Of a stretch of DNA of 64,000 bases, positions 22,002 through 34,688 are shown in pieces. The first letter of the stretch is position 1. Each line of letters opens with the position of its first letter. Below the pieces are notes generated by a model that was not told the DNA's origin, made no database searches, and saw nothing but the letters and a program-made list of their open reading frames with translations. Both the position numbers and the translations under genes were made by a program. The stretch is from Hymenochaete sp. R1 (taxonomy: Eukaryota; Basidiomycota; Agaricomycetes; Hymenochaetales; Hymenochaetaceae): assembly GCA_019400425.1 (NCBI GenBank), contig JAFREE010000011.1, positions 124,001 through 188,000 on the forward strand, written 5' to 3'.

Positions 22002-25000
22002 ATGCTACGTCGCCAACCCCTAACCTCCGACGGCCGCCCAGTTGATCGATTGCAGGAGAGTGTCCGTGTCAATAAACCTTTCCGCCCACCGTCGTTCGAT
22101 AAGGCGCTTCTCCGAGAGCAACCGCAACGCAAGCGCAAGCGAGTATCATACAAAGATGTCGGTGGAGATGAAGATAGTGACTCTGATGATAGCGGAAAGA
22201 AGAAAAGGAAAAAGAATGGAAAGGGCCTGGATGGCGGTCCTCCAGAAATCGACCTGGTTGCGCACGATTTGAAGCGGTTTCCCAAATTCGAGACGAAACC
22301 TTTCGATTCACTCTCAGCACGCAAATTTGCTATACCCTGCATGCGAAATCAGAAAGGAGAGGTGGTTCCGACGGTGTTATCAGGCGTCTCGTTGGGTATT
22401 CGACCTCAACCCAACTTATTACCGAGGCCATTACATGACCCAATGGAGGATCATGCAATCGTACTGTACGACCCGACCATTGACGACCGTGAGACAGAGG
22501 AAGAGAAGCAGGAAAGGTTGAAGGAGGAGGAAAAGGAAAGGGTAGCAAAGGAGGCTGAGGAGAAGACGAAAGGGATGCCGAATCCGCACAAGTCGTTGAG
22601 GAAGATGCTGGGAGAGGACTTGAAGAAGAAACAGACCGTGCAGAAGGTAGCCGTCGTGCTAAGTCCGAGATTGACTAAGACTCTGCGACCACATCAAATT
22701 GAAGGTGTCAAGGTGAGTATAACTAAGCTTGTAGATGAATGGACACTCATTATCAATCCTTAGTTTTTGTATCGGTGTACAACGGGCATGACCGTTGACA
22801 ATGCCTATGGGTACGTATAGTGTTAGCACCTTACCTTCAATCTTCTTACGCTCTTGTAGATGTATCATGGCAGATGAGATGGGTTTGGGGAAAACGCTCC
22901 AATGCATCGCTCTCATGTTTACTCTGCTGAAGCAATCACCCCGTGCAAGCAAGCCAACAATTGACAAATGTATCATCGCCTGCCCAAGTAGTTTGGTCCG
23001 AAATTGGGCAAACGAATTAGGTCTGCCGTTTCTTGCTTTCTTTACAGCTCGCCGAAAGCTCATTTGTTCCTTTCGTAGTGAAGTGGTTGGGCGAAGAAGC
23101 ACCTGGGACGCTTGCTGTTGACGGAAAGGGTACTAAGGCTGAGTTGATTGAGAAGGTCAATCGATGGGTGGCAGCGAGTGGTCGGAATGTCACCCAACCT
23201 GGTTCGTATCTCCTCCTGTGTGTTTTAACATATGCTGACATAGAGGATCAGTCATGATTGTTTCTTACGAGACGTTAAGAACCTTGACCGAGTACTTGAC
23301 AAACTGCTCTATCGGGCTACTCTTGTGTGACGAAGGGCATCGCTTGAAAAATTCAGGTATCGGAATATCTGATCTTATTCATTCTTTGCTGATTGTCCTT
23401 ATAGAGTCTTTGACGTTTCAGACGCTTAATAACTTGAATGTAAAGCGTCGAGTCATCCTTTCTGGTACACCTATTCAGGTATTAATTTGCTGTTTTCTTG
23501 ATGGTGTAATATTGTTGATGCAACTCGTTTTAGAACGACCTCTCAGAATACTTCTCGCTCCTCAATTTCGCTAATCCAAACTACCTTGGCTCAAAGGGCG
23601 ACTTCCGAAAGAACTTCGAGAATGCTATTATTCGTGGAAGAGATGCAGATGCGACAGATGCGGTGAAGGCGGGATGTGAAGCAAAGTTGAAGGAACTTGC
23701 AGGACTGGTCACACCTTTCATCATCAGACGGACCAATGACCTGCTCTCAAAATACTGTAAGCCATGGTTCCGTTTTGCTTTGTTTAATGACTCTGACCAC
23801 CGCTTACAGTGCCTGTGAAGTACGAGCATGTCGTCTTTTGCGGTCTTTCCGAATTTCAACTTGCGCTATATCGTCTCTTTATTACCTCCCCGGATATCAA
23901 AGCTCTGCTACGTGGTGCCGATTCGCAACCTCTCAAGGCTATTAATTTACTTAAGAAACTATGCAATCATCCTGAGCTCTTAAATCTTCCTGGTGACTTG
24001 CAGGGATCAGAGAAACTGCTTCCGGAGGGCTTCGGCGGTGCAGGGCAAAGCGCCAGAGAGAAGGCACGGAGTCAAGGTATTCGGTGTGATTGGGGAGGAA
24101 AGTTCGTCGTCCTCGAAAGGCAAGTCTTTGTTTTCAGCTCGAATTCTTCCCTACAACGACCTTCGAAATCCCAGGTTCTTAGATCGGATCAGGTCGACGA
24201 CAAATGACAAGATTGTCTTGATTAGTAATTATACGCAAACCCTTGACCTGTTCGAGAAGCTTTGCAGAGTCAAAGGGTATGTGGTCTACTATATTTGTTC
24301 GTTTCCGATTACTTTAATTTTTATTCAGATTTGGTTGTTTCCGACTCGATGGGACGATGAACACGACCAAACGTCAGAAGCTAGTCGATCAGTTCAATGA
24401 TCCCAATCGACTCGAGTTCGTCTTCTTGTTGTCAAGCAAGGCAGGAGGGTGTGGTATCAATTTGATTGGCGCAAACAGGCTCATTTTATTCGATCCGGGT
24501 GAGAGTAATCTATCCTTAAGATCCAGTAATATGTACTTATGCACACATACACCAGATTGGAATCCTGCTGCAGACCAGCAGGCCTTGGCCCGTGTCTGGC
24601 GTGATGGCCAGAAAAAAGAATGTATGTTCACCTTTTTCTTGCCTTTTTGTTTATTTATTTACATGAAGCTCCTTAAAATCCTTTTAGGCTTCGTATACCG
24701 TTTTATATCAACGGGAACTATCGAAGAAAAAATCTTCCAGCGTCAGGCTTCCAAGCAAGCGCTCTCGTCTTCCGTCGTAGACGCAGTTGAAGATGCTGAG
24801 CGCCATTTCTCCGTCGACGCCCTTCGTCAGCTCTTTCTATTCAAAGAGAACACGTTATGCGAGACACACGATACCTTCAAATGTAAGAGGTGTAAGGATG
24901 GAAAGCAGCTTATCAAAGCTCCGGCGCTACTGTATGGCGATGCCAGCACGTATGTCATTTTTGTTTAAATGCTGTAAGAAACGAGATGAGCTGAGACCGT

Positions 25001-25127
25001 TTCGTTTCTTTCCATTAGTTGGAATCACTACACAAACCCAGAGCTCAAGAATAACCATGACGATCTACTACGCGCAGAAGTCGGATTACCGGAAGTTTCC
25101 TTCGTGTTTCAGTACATCAGTCATTAA
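22002..25127 (+). CDS. RAD54: RAD54 DNA-dependent ATPase / recombination motor
   Basis: Swi2/Snf2-family translocase that works with Rad51 in homologous recombination, in the nucleus. The N-terminus ([20 protein letters not shown], then an RKRKR cluster and KFAIPCM) is Rad54-like. Helicase lobe 1 has [15 protein letters not shown], Walker [13 protein letters not shown] (about 22870), CPSSLVRNW, the DEGH box [11 protein letters not shown] (about 23330) and LSGTPIQND. Lobe 2 has [31 protein letters not shown] (about 24430) and the arginine-finger motif [14 protein letters not shown]. The C-terminus has CKRCKDGK and ends FVFQYISH at TAA 25125-25127. About nine short introns. All ATPase motifs look intact. 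The start at 22002 is the first ATG of the long first exon. Confidence 0.93.
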
Positions 25128-25411
25128 CTGCGGCCTCTATTCTTTAGTTCGTTCGCTGCTATTTGCCTCTCCGTCTCCGTTTTCCTATTAATCAACAGGC
25201 TCTTCTGTTTTCCGTCCTTTTTTCTAATACACATTCACGTTGCTTTGAGCGCATATTTTGTCTCGTCTACGGATTCAGCGTCATTTCTCGCATCATACAA
25301 AATGTCATGCATGGTTGTATTTTTAGTGCAAAAACTCGTCCGTGTTTTTAATAGATCATCGTGTTTTACCCCAGGAACTCAATTTCGAAACGAAAACGAG
25401 ATTCTACTAAT

Positions 25412-26000
25412 TTAGTGTACACGATAAGTCGTTATTATGCCATTGTCCATGCACAAGACCGTCCCAGTCCAAGGGTCGACGACAGCCGAGAACGCTTCGC
25501 GTCCTGACTGACACCATTGCGTATCCCAGCGCTCGGTGTATGGGTTTAACTCAAGAAGAGGCTGGATCGAATCATCAAAAGGGGTGGGAAGCAGGGAACG
25601 GTTGGACCAACGCAAATGTGATGGCCTGAATCGAGTATTCAAGTTCCGAGTTCCATGGTAAGGATGTCCCGTATGTGAAGCTGGGATCGAGCGAAATTAA
25701 AGACATGTTTTGCTTGACGCCATCAGGGCCTGAGACTGTCAGTTGCATGCGATGAGAGACGAGCACGCGGTTGTATGCGTCATAAGCAATCATGTACCCG
25801 ATCACGAATAGCTCTCTTTCTGCAAGCGAATCCGACTTTTAGTTCGTCCAAGCTGGATTGAATATGTGCGATGATGGTCAGAGGAACAGTAGTAGAAGGT
25901 TCTTGCAAAGTGCAGTTAGACGAAAGGGGTGCACAAGATACCCAGCAAAGCCAAGGTTTGTTCCAATTTCGATAAATGGTTTAGATACTACCTGGCGCTT
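25412..26000 (-). pseudogene. Broken copy of the local F-box family (C-terminal part)
   Basis: Minus-strand sequence matching the C-terminal third of the intact copies: HIFNPAWTN, ERELFVIGYMIAYDAYN, SLPWNS, then VVDPWTGTVLCMDNGIITTY at the end (stop 25412). It is broken by an in-frame TAA after PAWTN (about 25844) and by a frameshift near 25640 between SLPWNSEL and NTRFRPSHLRW. No F-box or middle region is present up to 26280, only degenerate sequence. The upstream edge is approximate. Confidence 0.65.
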
Positions 26001-26343
26001 GAATCTTCAAAACCAAGTTAGACATACGTAGGGTGCTATAATAGTAGTTTTGACGTCGCTATCTCGCTCTTGGTGCACGGTTTCTGAATGCAAATGCAGC
26101 GTGAAGATTTTAGACTGTTGGTCTTGCAAAAGGCTGCCCATCATCGATTTATAGAAGGACTTTCTTATAAGAAATGTTTGTTAGATTTATTGACACCGGG
26201 AAATTTCGTAGGGCAGCATAACGGACCTGAAGAAAAGTCGTCTTGTGCGACTGTCTTCGACGGGCGTACCCGACACTGAGAAAGAGAAAGTATTAGTGGA
26301 GTTTATTTGATGCATCAGTATCGTACTGTCTTACTAACAACAA

Positions 26344-28061
26344 CTACGCATGTTCCAAGTGAACCACTTTTACCAAATCATCCTCCCATATCACAAGGTC
26401 CCCACTCCATGGCTCGACAGAAAGCAAACTGTATCCTTTCTTTTCATAGACCGCCGGTACAAATCCAATTTCCCTGAAAGGTTGCTTGTCAAGTTCATCA
26501 GTAAAAGCAAAGAAGCATCGCAGCTTGTCATCCAAAGCAAACATATGACCATTATTTGTGAGACTGTTGCGAATGACAGGTACCGATTCTGCTTTGACTA
26601 AGGGCGTGGCTCTGGCAAGCTGTAAATCGAGTCTTGTGCTGTGGTGACTTTCTGGCTCGCTGTCCATCTTCTGGGGCCTAATTCGGACGTGTAAAGCCAG
26701 AAAAGTAGATGGGAGGCCTGGGTAAATGTACTGATTAATAGCGAGAAGGAGCTCGGTGGGTTGATCTGGCAGCCATGAAGAGGTGTAAAGTCGTTGCGAA
26801 ACGATGACGGGATCATATGTAGATATGGCCCGACTATTGGGGCTATCGTTGGATTCAAAGTCATGATCCGCGATGTCTGTGAGGCCCAGAGGTAAGTTTA
26901 ATATTGATATGAAACTATTAGTTGTCAAAAGGGCGACGTAAGAGGATTTCCAGGATGCATGGTCCCAGGAGTCGTCTCGATTATAGAAGGCATCCAAGGC
27001 GCTCAAGGGCGTACCAACAACGGACAAATGGGAACCAGGAACCGTCAGTACGGCGACGATGCTGAAAGCGGCCAGGTAGATTCCGTGGGACCAGAGAGCT
27101 TCACCTTCCTGTTTGAAATCAATTAATTGGTCTTAAGCCCATGTTACCGTATGGAAATGACAACTTACATTTGAGTTCTTAAAAGACACCATGAGCTTCT
27201 GGCGTTTTCGCCAATTGAGAAGCATTGCCATAGAAGTGTCTGAGATAGTTGGACACAGAATGTAGTCCCCCTGAATCGACATACGGAACAAGTGCAATAA
27301 CGGAATTGTTTCATTGAAACATTCTACTTGAACTCGCCTTTGCAAATCCAGTTTGACAACACGAAGGCGAGTCCTTTTTTGTAAGCAGTGAGCTTAACGT
27401 TGTTAGAGTCACTTAAAGAATAACTCACAAGCTTCCACGTTCTTCTTCGTCAACGTCGATGGTCACCAGCATGATCGACTTTCCTTCGTCTACGACTTCG
27501 TACTCAAAATTTAAACATTCTGGGTGACCTTCACACCTCGCGACCTCCCAAATGCATTCGTGAGGATCAATGGACCACAATTGCAGTTGTCCGTTCCGGA
27601 TGAGCAGCATACTCCCACCGTCCGGAAGTAGCCGAGGCTCAGCGACACCTTCCTCATCCAGATTGGGCCGAGGAAACTTCATTTCCCTTACAACAAGCTT
27701 GTAATCTCTGTCGGACCTCGTCCAGACATCGTGACGCTTATACGCCGAGATGATTGTGGTTCTCAGTTGAGAGCCCGAAATGCGATCTAAAGGAATGCCG
27801 AAGGGTAGCTTCGGGCAGTACTGGATATCGAGGTTCTGGAGAAAGCCTATCCACACATCCCGCGACCGGCAAACGCACTGTAGTCGCTTGGACACCTGTA
27901 CCATCAAGCGTGTCAGTCTATCATACTTGAAGACTATAAGATGTTGTTTTGCTCACCCTTTCAAGTCTCAGAGCGTCTTCGACGCCACAGAAAAAAAGTA
28001 TGGAAATCAAAATTTCATCTGGTAAGGAAAGTAAAGGAGTGCATTGATCAAGGTCCCTCAT
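26344..28061 (-). CDS. F-box protein, local family copy 1
   Basis: Probable substrate receptor of an SCF ubiquitin ligase. From the ATG at 28061 the F-box reads LLSLPDEILISILFFCGVED and LRLERVSKRLQCVC across the first intron. A middle region of repeated short beta-strand-like units follows, with EPRLLPDGGSMLLIRNGQLQ, LWSIDPHECIW and LLNWRKRQK. The C-terminal part has SWLPDQPTELLLAI, SLTNNGHMFALDD and the family end motif SVEPWSGDLVIWEDDLVKV. The stop is at 26344. It shares the motif order and roughly the intron positions with the copies at 28.6, 35.7 and 37.6 kb, so these are tandem paralogues. The middle may fold as a beta-propeller, but I cannot confirm WD repeats. Substrate unknown. Confidence 0.75.
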
Positions 28062-28644
28062 AAATGAGTAAATGAATGACAATTAGAAAGAGCGGAAGGG
28101 TCTTGTATGTTCGTAAGGGAAAGAAAGTGGAGAGCGAAGGCTCATGCGTTATGGGACGGGTCATGCAAAGTAAGCTTCGAAAGGACTTTGCAAATGGCGT
28201 GAATTCGCTACACATCGAAGAAAGATTCACTGTTGTTATTATAACCAAATATGTAGGTAGAAGATGGTTTCGAAAAAATGGGTGTAAGGTTCAGACGAAT
28301 GACACTTACGAAGGTGTGTTCAAATTGTGGGCGCTTCAAGAGGCGCGACGTAGGTCCGACTCATTTCATTGGCGCCGATCACCGTTCCTTCCCGCTGCTG
28401 CTTTCGGGAGAAACGAGCCCGAAACCGACCTTTAAATGTTGCAAAGCAAAATGCTAGTATGGTTTAATTATTACATTAATATTAAAGCTTACCCCTCACA
28501 CCACAAAGTGAACTCCGATCAGACAACAACTGATATTCACGTGTTTATCCACTATCTACAGCACACAGCATAATGCCAAATTAGAAAAAGGGAGGATGGG
28601 CCTAACCTGGCGTGTCTGGACAACGAAGATAACTGCACTCTGAT
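28062..28644. other. Intergenic between F-box copies 1 and 2
   Basis: AT-rich in part (ttattacattaatattaaagc, about 28466). It is the promoter region of copy 1 and the 3' region of copy 2. No gene recognised. Confidence 0.45.
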
Positions 28645-30636
28645 CTAATCAAAATACATCACCTTCACTTCTCCAAATATTCTCACTGCGATATTCCCAC
28701 TCCAGGGCTCAACCGCACTCAGGATAGGCTGTAAGCTCCTTCGAGAGTTCGAGAATGCCGTTCCCAACGAGATCGCATTGACAGGTTGGTCCTCTAACAC
28801 TGCTCTTGGGCTGGCATCAATTTTTGAATCTAGACGTGTATCACGTAAGTCGGAAGCACATGCTAGATAGGAGTTGAGCCGGGTGTCGGGGAAGAGCGTG
28901 AAGCACTTGAGGGCAGAGTCGAAGATCCGACCGTTTTCAGTAAGTCCCGCGGAAAGTGTGAACATGTGACCGTTATTGGAGAGACTGGACGGGTTCCACG
29001 GGAGTTCAGGCGATGGTGCGCAAGAGGTCGAAATGAGGGAAAGGGTGTGCGTGATTCCGGGTCCAGAACCGGATGAAGATCGAGAAAAGGTCGATACGGA
29101 TTGGATAGCAGTTGATGACTGCGATCTGATCTCATACGCTCCCAAACTTCGACTTAATTGGATCCGGTACGAGAGAAGTTGCATCTGCGTCCAGTTGTCG
29201 ATGTTGGATGCCGCAATGAGGATTTCTGTCGGAGGCCGAACTTGGACACTTGCCTCCGACCGAGACCCAACATGCCCATGTGGTGTGAATACGCGATGGC
29301 CAAGCAAGTAAGGCGAGAAATCTTCTTGAGGTTCATTTTGCTGCTGAATCTCCCGAGTCAATGGCGGAAAATTTTCGAGCCCGTCGCCACTGTTGTCCAC
29401 TTCACCAACCTGTGTACGCCTCGCTTGCCTCCGTCGTTCTGCTTGCTCCTGCTCTCGTTCTTGCAAACCAGGGACAGGCAGAGGAAGCAAGGTCAGCATT
29501 TCACGTGTGGGAACGATTTTCACTCCCGAATCTGCAAGTTCGCGAGCAGAAGCGCAAGTGGACCAACGTCCCTCGAGAATTTGTAGAGGAAGCATGACTG
29601 AAGAAAAGCCATCCTGTCGCAGATTTGCAATGGCAACGAGACAGTCATCGGCAAGGACGACTCCTCGGATGTCCATCGTCGCTGAGGAACCCTTAGAAGC
29701 ACATAGTCAACATGTAACCATAAATGGAGCAAAGTCGTTAAGAAACGTACCGGATCGACAAATTCGACAACGATCTTTTCACCAGTGCGCCAGTTAATTA
29801 GGATATTAGTAGATCCTGCTGTCGGCATTGGAGCCATGATGATATCACCTTGCAACATCATGCGGAAGTAGAAAGCCCAGGGCATGCTACAGACGAACAA
29901 GCGCTCGTGCGTCAGATCTGCCATTCTTAAAGAGAATACCTGAAGTTCGCATCTGCTCCAACGGACCAATTAGCGACAGCTAATAAGACTGCGAGGGGCC
30001 TCACTTACGTTTGCGCAAACCCTTCCTCCACGTCTATAGTAGCTATAATCAACTCCCCACTGCTCACGAGTTCAAATTGGAACGCCAAGCAAACGAGACC
30101 GTCCGAGGCAGTAGGCACCGTCCAAATACATTCTTGTCTCTCAACAGACCAAAGCTCAAGTCTCCCTCTACGGATTACGAGTAGCTCTTTCGAACCTGGA
30201 AGAAGCTTCGGCTCCACCAATGCGTCTCCATCTACACCATCTTCACCCCATTGCATCGTGACGATGCGTGGGGAAGTAAGTTTCCCTGGCGTTCGCCAGG
30301 CATAATCTTTGCGGATGGCAATCAGAAGGAGTTGCTTCAGTTCAGCATTGGAGAGAGAGTCAGGTGATACATGTGCAGGAATAGCTGGGATGTGTTGAAT
30401 TGGGGTGTTAGCGAGTCGGGAAAGCCAGATCGTCCGGTCTTTGCAAAGTTCCTGTAATCGCTTGCATGTCTGCTCGTAAAGTCTGAATCAAAGACATCGA
30501 GATAAAAACCAAATCCACTCACCTGTTCGAGTACGAGTAGGTCCTCGAGAGCACATCTCCTCAAGACCTCGACGGCGATTTCATGCGGTAAAGAGAGGAA
30601 GGTTCTGCCGCCTGAAACATGGGGCGAACGGGGCAT
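28645..30636 (-). CDS. F-box protein, local family copy 2
   Basis: Paralogue of copy 1. The chosen start at 30636 is the first true ATG and gives the short N-terminus typical of the family, then the F-box TFLSLPHEIAVEVLRRCALE and LLVLEQTCKRLQELC. Family motifs follow: EPKLLPGSKELLVIRRGRLE, LWSVERQECIWTVP, MLQGDIIMAPMP and LINWRTGEKIVVEF. The C-terminal exon holds PPTEILIAASNIDNW, LLSYRIQLSRS, SLSNNGHMFTLSAG and the end motif AVEPWSGNIAVRIFGEVKV. This copy has an extra Glu/Gln/Arg-rich insertion (EREQEQAERRRQARR, about 29440). Three or four introns. Confidence 0.75.
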
Positions 30637-31224
30637 GAAATCAAGAAAGAAAGGAGCGCAATAGGCTTCTGCAGCGTGCTTAAAGAGGACAAAAAGAGAG
30701 TGAAAAGACACGGTACCTAAGAGGCGACACCGTGCTGCTGCAAGCTCGAGGGAAGAAGAGAGAACGAGAGGGCAATCTTAGATTCGAACTGAAATACTGT
30801 AAGAAGGCTCTTTGCACTCTCAACTAGTCGCAATCGCGAATGCAAAATAATGCAGACGTTACATTGAAAGTTCGACCTTAGTCCGTAGTCCTTCGGCTAC
30901 TAGACATACAATCGTCCTGTGATGGGTGTATTCTGGGTATCGGGCGGTCCAAGGATCCATGGTGAAAGAGTCCATCCACTCGATTGCCTGAAAAAAAATT
31001 GTCTTGTTTCGTGGCCCAGGATCTTGCAAAGTAGGATTTTTGAGAATCAAGTGCATTATGCAAGTAAAATCAACGATTTCTGTTAGAGTGGCTAAGGGGG
31101 TAGTAAGAAAGTCAAGGTGATGGTGCGCGGTCAAGAGGAACGGCGCGGGATTAGAAATTTAGAATTGTTCTCAAGTCTCTTGCTTTTATACCTGCACTAC
31201 CACCACTGCCCTACTTGCTCAGAC
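30637..31224. other. Intergenic with F-box family scrap
   Basis: It holds the promoter of F-box copy 2 and, from 30859, a minus-strand remnant of the family (separate entry). The last 100 bp, ending just before 31225, are the leader of the GYF gene. Confidence 0.45.
30859..31134 (-). pseudogene. C-terminal remnant of the F-box family
   Basis: The minus-strand frame ends with SFTMDPWTARYPEYTHH and then TIVCLVAEGLRTKVEL, resembling the family end (DPWSG...IACASAGRLSTYHI) with extra residues after DPW. No F-box or middle region is present. It appears to be a terminal fragment left by recombination within the array. Confidence 0.4.
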
Positions 31225-32516
31225 ATGAAACGCTCGAACCCATCTGCAAGCTCCCAGTCATCCCGACAACCTTCTCAATCTAGGATATCCCAGAAAAAGA
31301 CTCGTTTCGTCTCCCCAGAGGATGACCCTTCACGCTTTGCTGAGGATGTCGACTCGCAACTCGAGAACTCGAAACGCTCGACGCGTAAAGGACGCGTTAA
31401 AACGGAAGGCTATGAGTCCGACTCATCCGATGACGGCGAAGGCGTCGTTCGAAGCCGAAAGAAGGAAAAACATGGCGAGGATGAAGATGAAGACGATATG
31501 TTCGCTGTGGGTGATAAGGCAGACGATAAGGACGGGGAGGCTGAGTCGGAAGCGGCCAAGAAGAAGAAGACAGAGTACTTGCGTCTAGGGGATATCGAAG
31601 GCCAGGAGTTCAACGACAACGAGGGTATGGAAGATGAAGGGGAGGAGGACAGTGCCTCCGAAGAGGAGCCTGAAGACATGGATGATGCCGAACGACGCAA
31701 GAAGGCTGGAATGGGTTTCGAACTTTCGTCGTTCAACATGCGTGAAGAGATGGAAGAGGGCAAGTTCACGGAGGACGGTTCGTTTGTACGTACGTTTGAT
31801 CCGCATGCCATGCATGATCGGTGGCTGGACGACACGGATGAGCGGGACATGAAGAAGGCAAGACGTGCGAAGAGGGCACAGGAGAAAGCGGAGAGGAGTC
31901 GGGTGAAAGCAGAGGCGAAGGAAGCGCAGGAGACTGGGAAGAAGGAGGAAATGGAGAGGGAACTTCTCGAATTCTTGAAAAGAGGAGAATCGGTGCTGGA
32001 AGCACTAGCTAGGCTAGGAGAAAAGGCCAGGAAGGCGAAAGAAAAGGAGAAAAAGTACGTTCAGTAAGATCGTTCAGCGCGCATACAGCTTCTTAACCAC
32101 ATCTTTGAAGTCAGAAGAAACAACGGTCACAATCAACGATGGACATTGATCCGTCATCATCAACGAAAGTTACTCTAACCAAGTCCAAGATTGAGCGCCT
32201 CACCGCCCTTGCCTCCGGGCTCCTGTCCCTTGGTGATGGAGACATTTACAACAAAACATATGAACACGTCCTTCGCTCAGTACGCTCATCGGGTGACGTC
32301 GAACCTGATTGGGTACCACTCACGACAACGTACGAGTACAAATGGGACGTTCCCGAAGCGACTACAAACGCCTCTGATCCACAAGTATTCGGTCCTTTCA
32401 AGGAGGCCGAAATGAAAGCTTGGTACGATGCTAATTACTTTGGTGTGAGCGGGGAAAAGGTAAAAGTACGGGTCGTCGGGGGCGAATGGGGAGATTGGGA
32501 CGATGTCGTGGATTGA
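31225..32516 (+). CDS. CD2BP2/Lin1-like GYF-domain protein (U5 snRNP assembly)
   Basis: The human CD2BP2 and yeast Lin1 family binds Prp6/Dib1 during U5 and tri-snRNP biogenesis through a C-terminal GYF domain. Exon 1 (31225-about 32054) encodes a very acidic/basic region with the conserved TRFVSPEDD, then AGMGFELSSFNMREEMEEG, DGSFVRTFDPHAMHDRWLDD and long charged helices. After a short intron (acceptor about 32110), exon 2 has SKIERLTALASGLLSLGD and the GYF domain YEYKWD, QVFGPFKEAEMKAW, DANYF. The stop is at 32514-32516. The GYF core is slightly divergent (NYF instead of GYF). The ATG at 31225 is the first in frame and follows a short leader. Confidence 0.88.
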
Positions 32517-33677
32517 GGTTCAGCTAATTATTTGATTTTCCGTGCTCTTATTGATTCTCGTTAATTCATTCCTTTTTCCTCGGTTGACCTCGTTCAATAA
32601 AGACTGCAAGCTTTCCTTGGATAATATTGAAGCACTTTCTGATCGTATTTGTCTCGTGAGTCTTCCTGTCTGCACCCTGTACTTAATCTTACTCGATGCC
32701 GCCTTGCAATTTTTGACAGCCTCTACTAAGCCTACTTTAAGCCAAGTTCCAGTCCCTATCTTCACCTTGAAAGTCTTGCAATCTACAGATTCATTCCCGG
32801 AAAGCATCGCATATAACATGCATAAACAAAACAAAGTTCAAGAACGTCTTATATTTCCGAAAGCCTTACGTAGCCTCTGACTTTCGCTAGTTTGAGACTT
32901 TGCCTACAGGTCCCTAATCACATGTCTTGCCCAACTCAACACATATCTAACACCTCCTTCATCTCTTCGGTGTATACTTGCTTATGGGAATTCTTATGAT
33001 TTCTTCTTATCGGTTGCCGGTTGCGTAGAAAATGGTCGTTACCGTTTTTGATGAGCACGAGTCCGCTGACTGAGCAATAACTACTAGTACGTCCATGGGT
33101 CAAATTTCATTCAAAGTGGACTACTGACAAGTTGACAACTCATTATATAGTAACGGATTCTCACCCAATGCTGCAAAACAAAACGCTTGAGGGTCTTTTC
33201 AGCATCGTCGCTAACAGGCTGCTTGCCAGAGCCAGCCCCTCTTAATATAAACACATTCCCATGCTTTGTGGGCAATTGGACATGTGGAAAAGCGAGTTCA
33301 GCTCCAAGCGTGGCAACCTATCGATGTTAAGCCTAGCTCGCAATGGCAAGTAACTTGTCGACAACGATGCTGAACAGACCCCTAATACGTTAAAACACCC
33401 TTCCCGTGGCCGCGGCAAAAGCAACTTTGGTGTGGTGCTTAGGTACCGCGCGACAGGCTACTACCGTGTCTTTGCACTATGCAGAAGAAACTACTTTGGT
33501 GAACCCTCCAAACTAATCGGGAAAAGTCCGCAGGCCCATGGACATTGCATTAACCAAGCAACTCCAAAGGGTTTTAAGCCAGTACACCCAAAGTTTTTGG
33601 TTCCTCTCACTTTGTCCGTCCACTCTCATCTGCCGGCTTGCTTAACACAGGGACATCTACTCCCAACTCGCAACGAA
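32517..33677. other. Intergenic region, about 1.2 kb
   Basis: AT-rich, with no gene recognised. The last 250 bp before 33678 are open in the frame of the downstream gene but lack an ATG, and probably form its 5' UTR or an upstream exon. Confidence 0.4.
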
Positions 33678-34688
33678 AGTAAGTTGCCGTATTCCCCGGA
33701 CCGTATAACTACTCTTTATTGATAACTCCTTTTCGTGTCAGTGTCCGTGGAATGCTACGAAAACGTACCGTTCTTCGTATTCAAGTTTCGTAACAAACTC
33801 GACAGGTATGCTAACGATCCTGAAGCCAAGAACATCAAATCAGGCTTCGAAATACCGGATTATTTACGTGCTACTTCCGTTTCGGATATAAGGAGCGACA
33901 TAGTGGGGAAATGGGAAGCTTTCCACAAGAAAATGACGAATAACACCATGCAGATCAGTAGCGACATTCTTGCAATACGGAAATTCCTTCCCCAGGATGT
34001 CGTTACTCATGGATACACTCCCGTTGTCGAAAAATTGGACATTCCCCCTGGTGTCTTCTTCCAGACCGAGTTTGAAGAAAATACTGTTGAGTCTGCTTAT
34101 TGCAAAGCGTACAATATCGTCCGTGCCGACTTTGCGAAGTTTTTGGAGACATTTCTCGCTATATGCGACTGTCGTCTTGACGAGTTTATAGAGGAACTGA
34201 GTTCTAACAAGAATTATTCGAACAGGAACTTCGAACTCGTGCTGAACTACCACAAGTTTTTCCGCGCAAACGAATTACTGAAATCGTTTGTCGGGAAGAA
34301 ACTTCCGGATCATATCGAAGCAGCCGAAGCGAAAGAATTGTTGAAGAAATGTCGGGAATTCGTCAAGTTGAATGACAAGCTTCATGAATGTGTTGTGGAT
34401 AACATTATCGACGATGAACTCAAATCTGACAGCATTATCCTGCACACTCGCATGAACCGCAAATTAGCAGACGTGGTCCATAACTATGTTGGTCGCATTA
34501 TTGCTTCTCGCACTGATGAGATAGAGAAATTGTCGCAGAAAGGCAAATCTGCGTCAAGGTCAAGCCGAAAGCGGTCAAATGTAGACCCCCAGACAGGTGG
34601 TAGGAAGAAGATTGATACGAAGGATAAGAACGATAAGGGGCCGACCAAACAAGATGACGATGGGGAAGGTACCGCTGCTTTAGTGTAG
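33678..34688 (+). CDS. Hypothetical charged protein, possibly with an intron-split start codon
   Basis: I do not recognise the family. The body is one open frame, 33742-34688. It is preceded by a clear acceptor (gtgtcag at 33735-33741), and 63 bp upstream a strong donor gtaagt follows an A at 33678. Splicing joins A to TG and makes an in-frame ATG, giving 315 aa that begin MSVECYENVPFFVFKF. The open frame further upstream has no ATG, so this would be the first start. The middle is helical and mixed-charge (ISSDILAIRKFLPQDVVTHG, NRNFELVLNYHKFFRANELL). The C-terminus is basic and disordered (SRSSRKRSN, GGRKKIDTKDKND), suggesting a nuclear localisation signal. The exact start is uncertain. Confidence 0.6.

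Noticed and set aside
31410..31850. Ser-rich open frame antisense to the GYF gene
   Set aside because: Poly-Ser is the expected antisense reading of the acidic GAG/GAT codons of the real gene.
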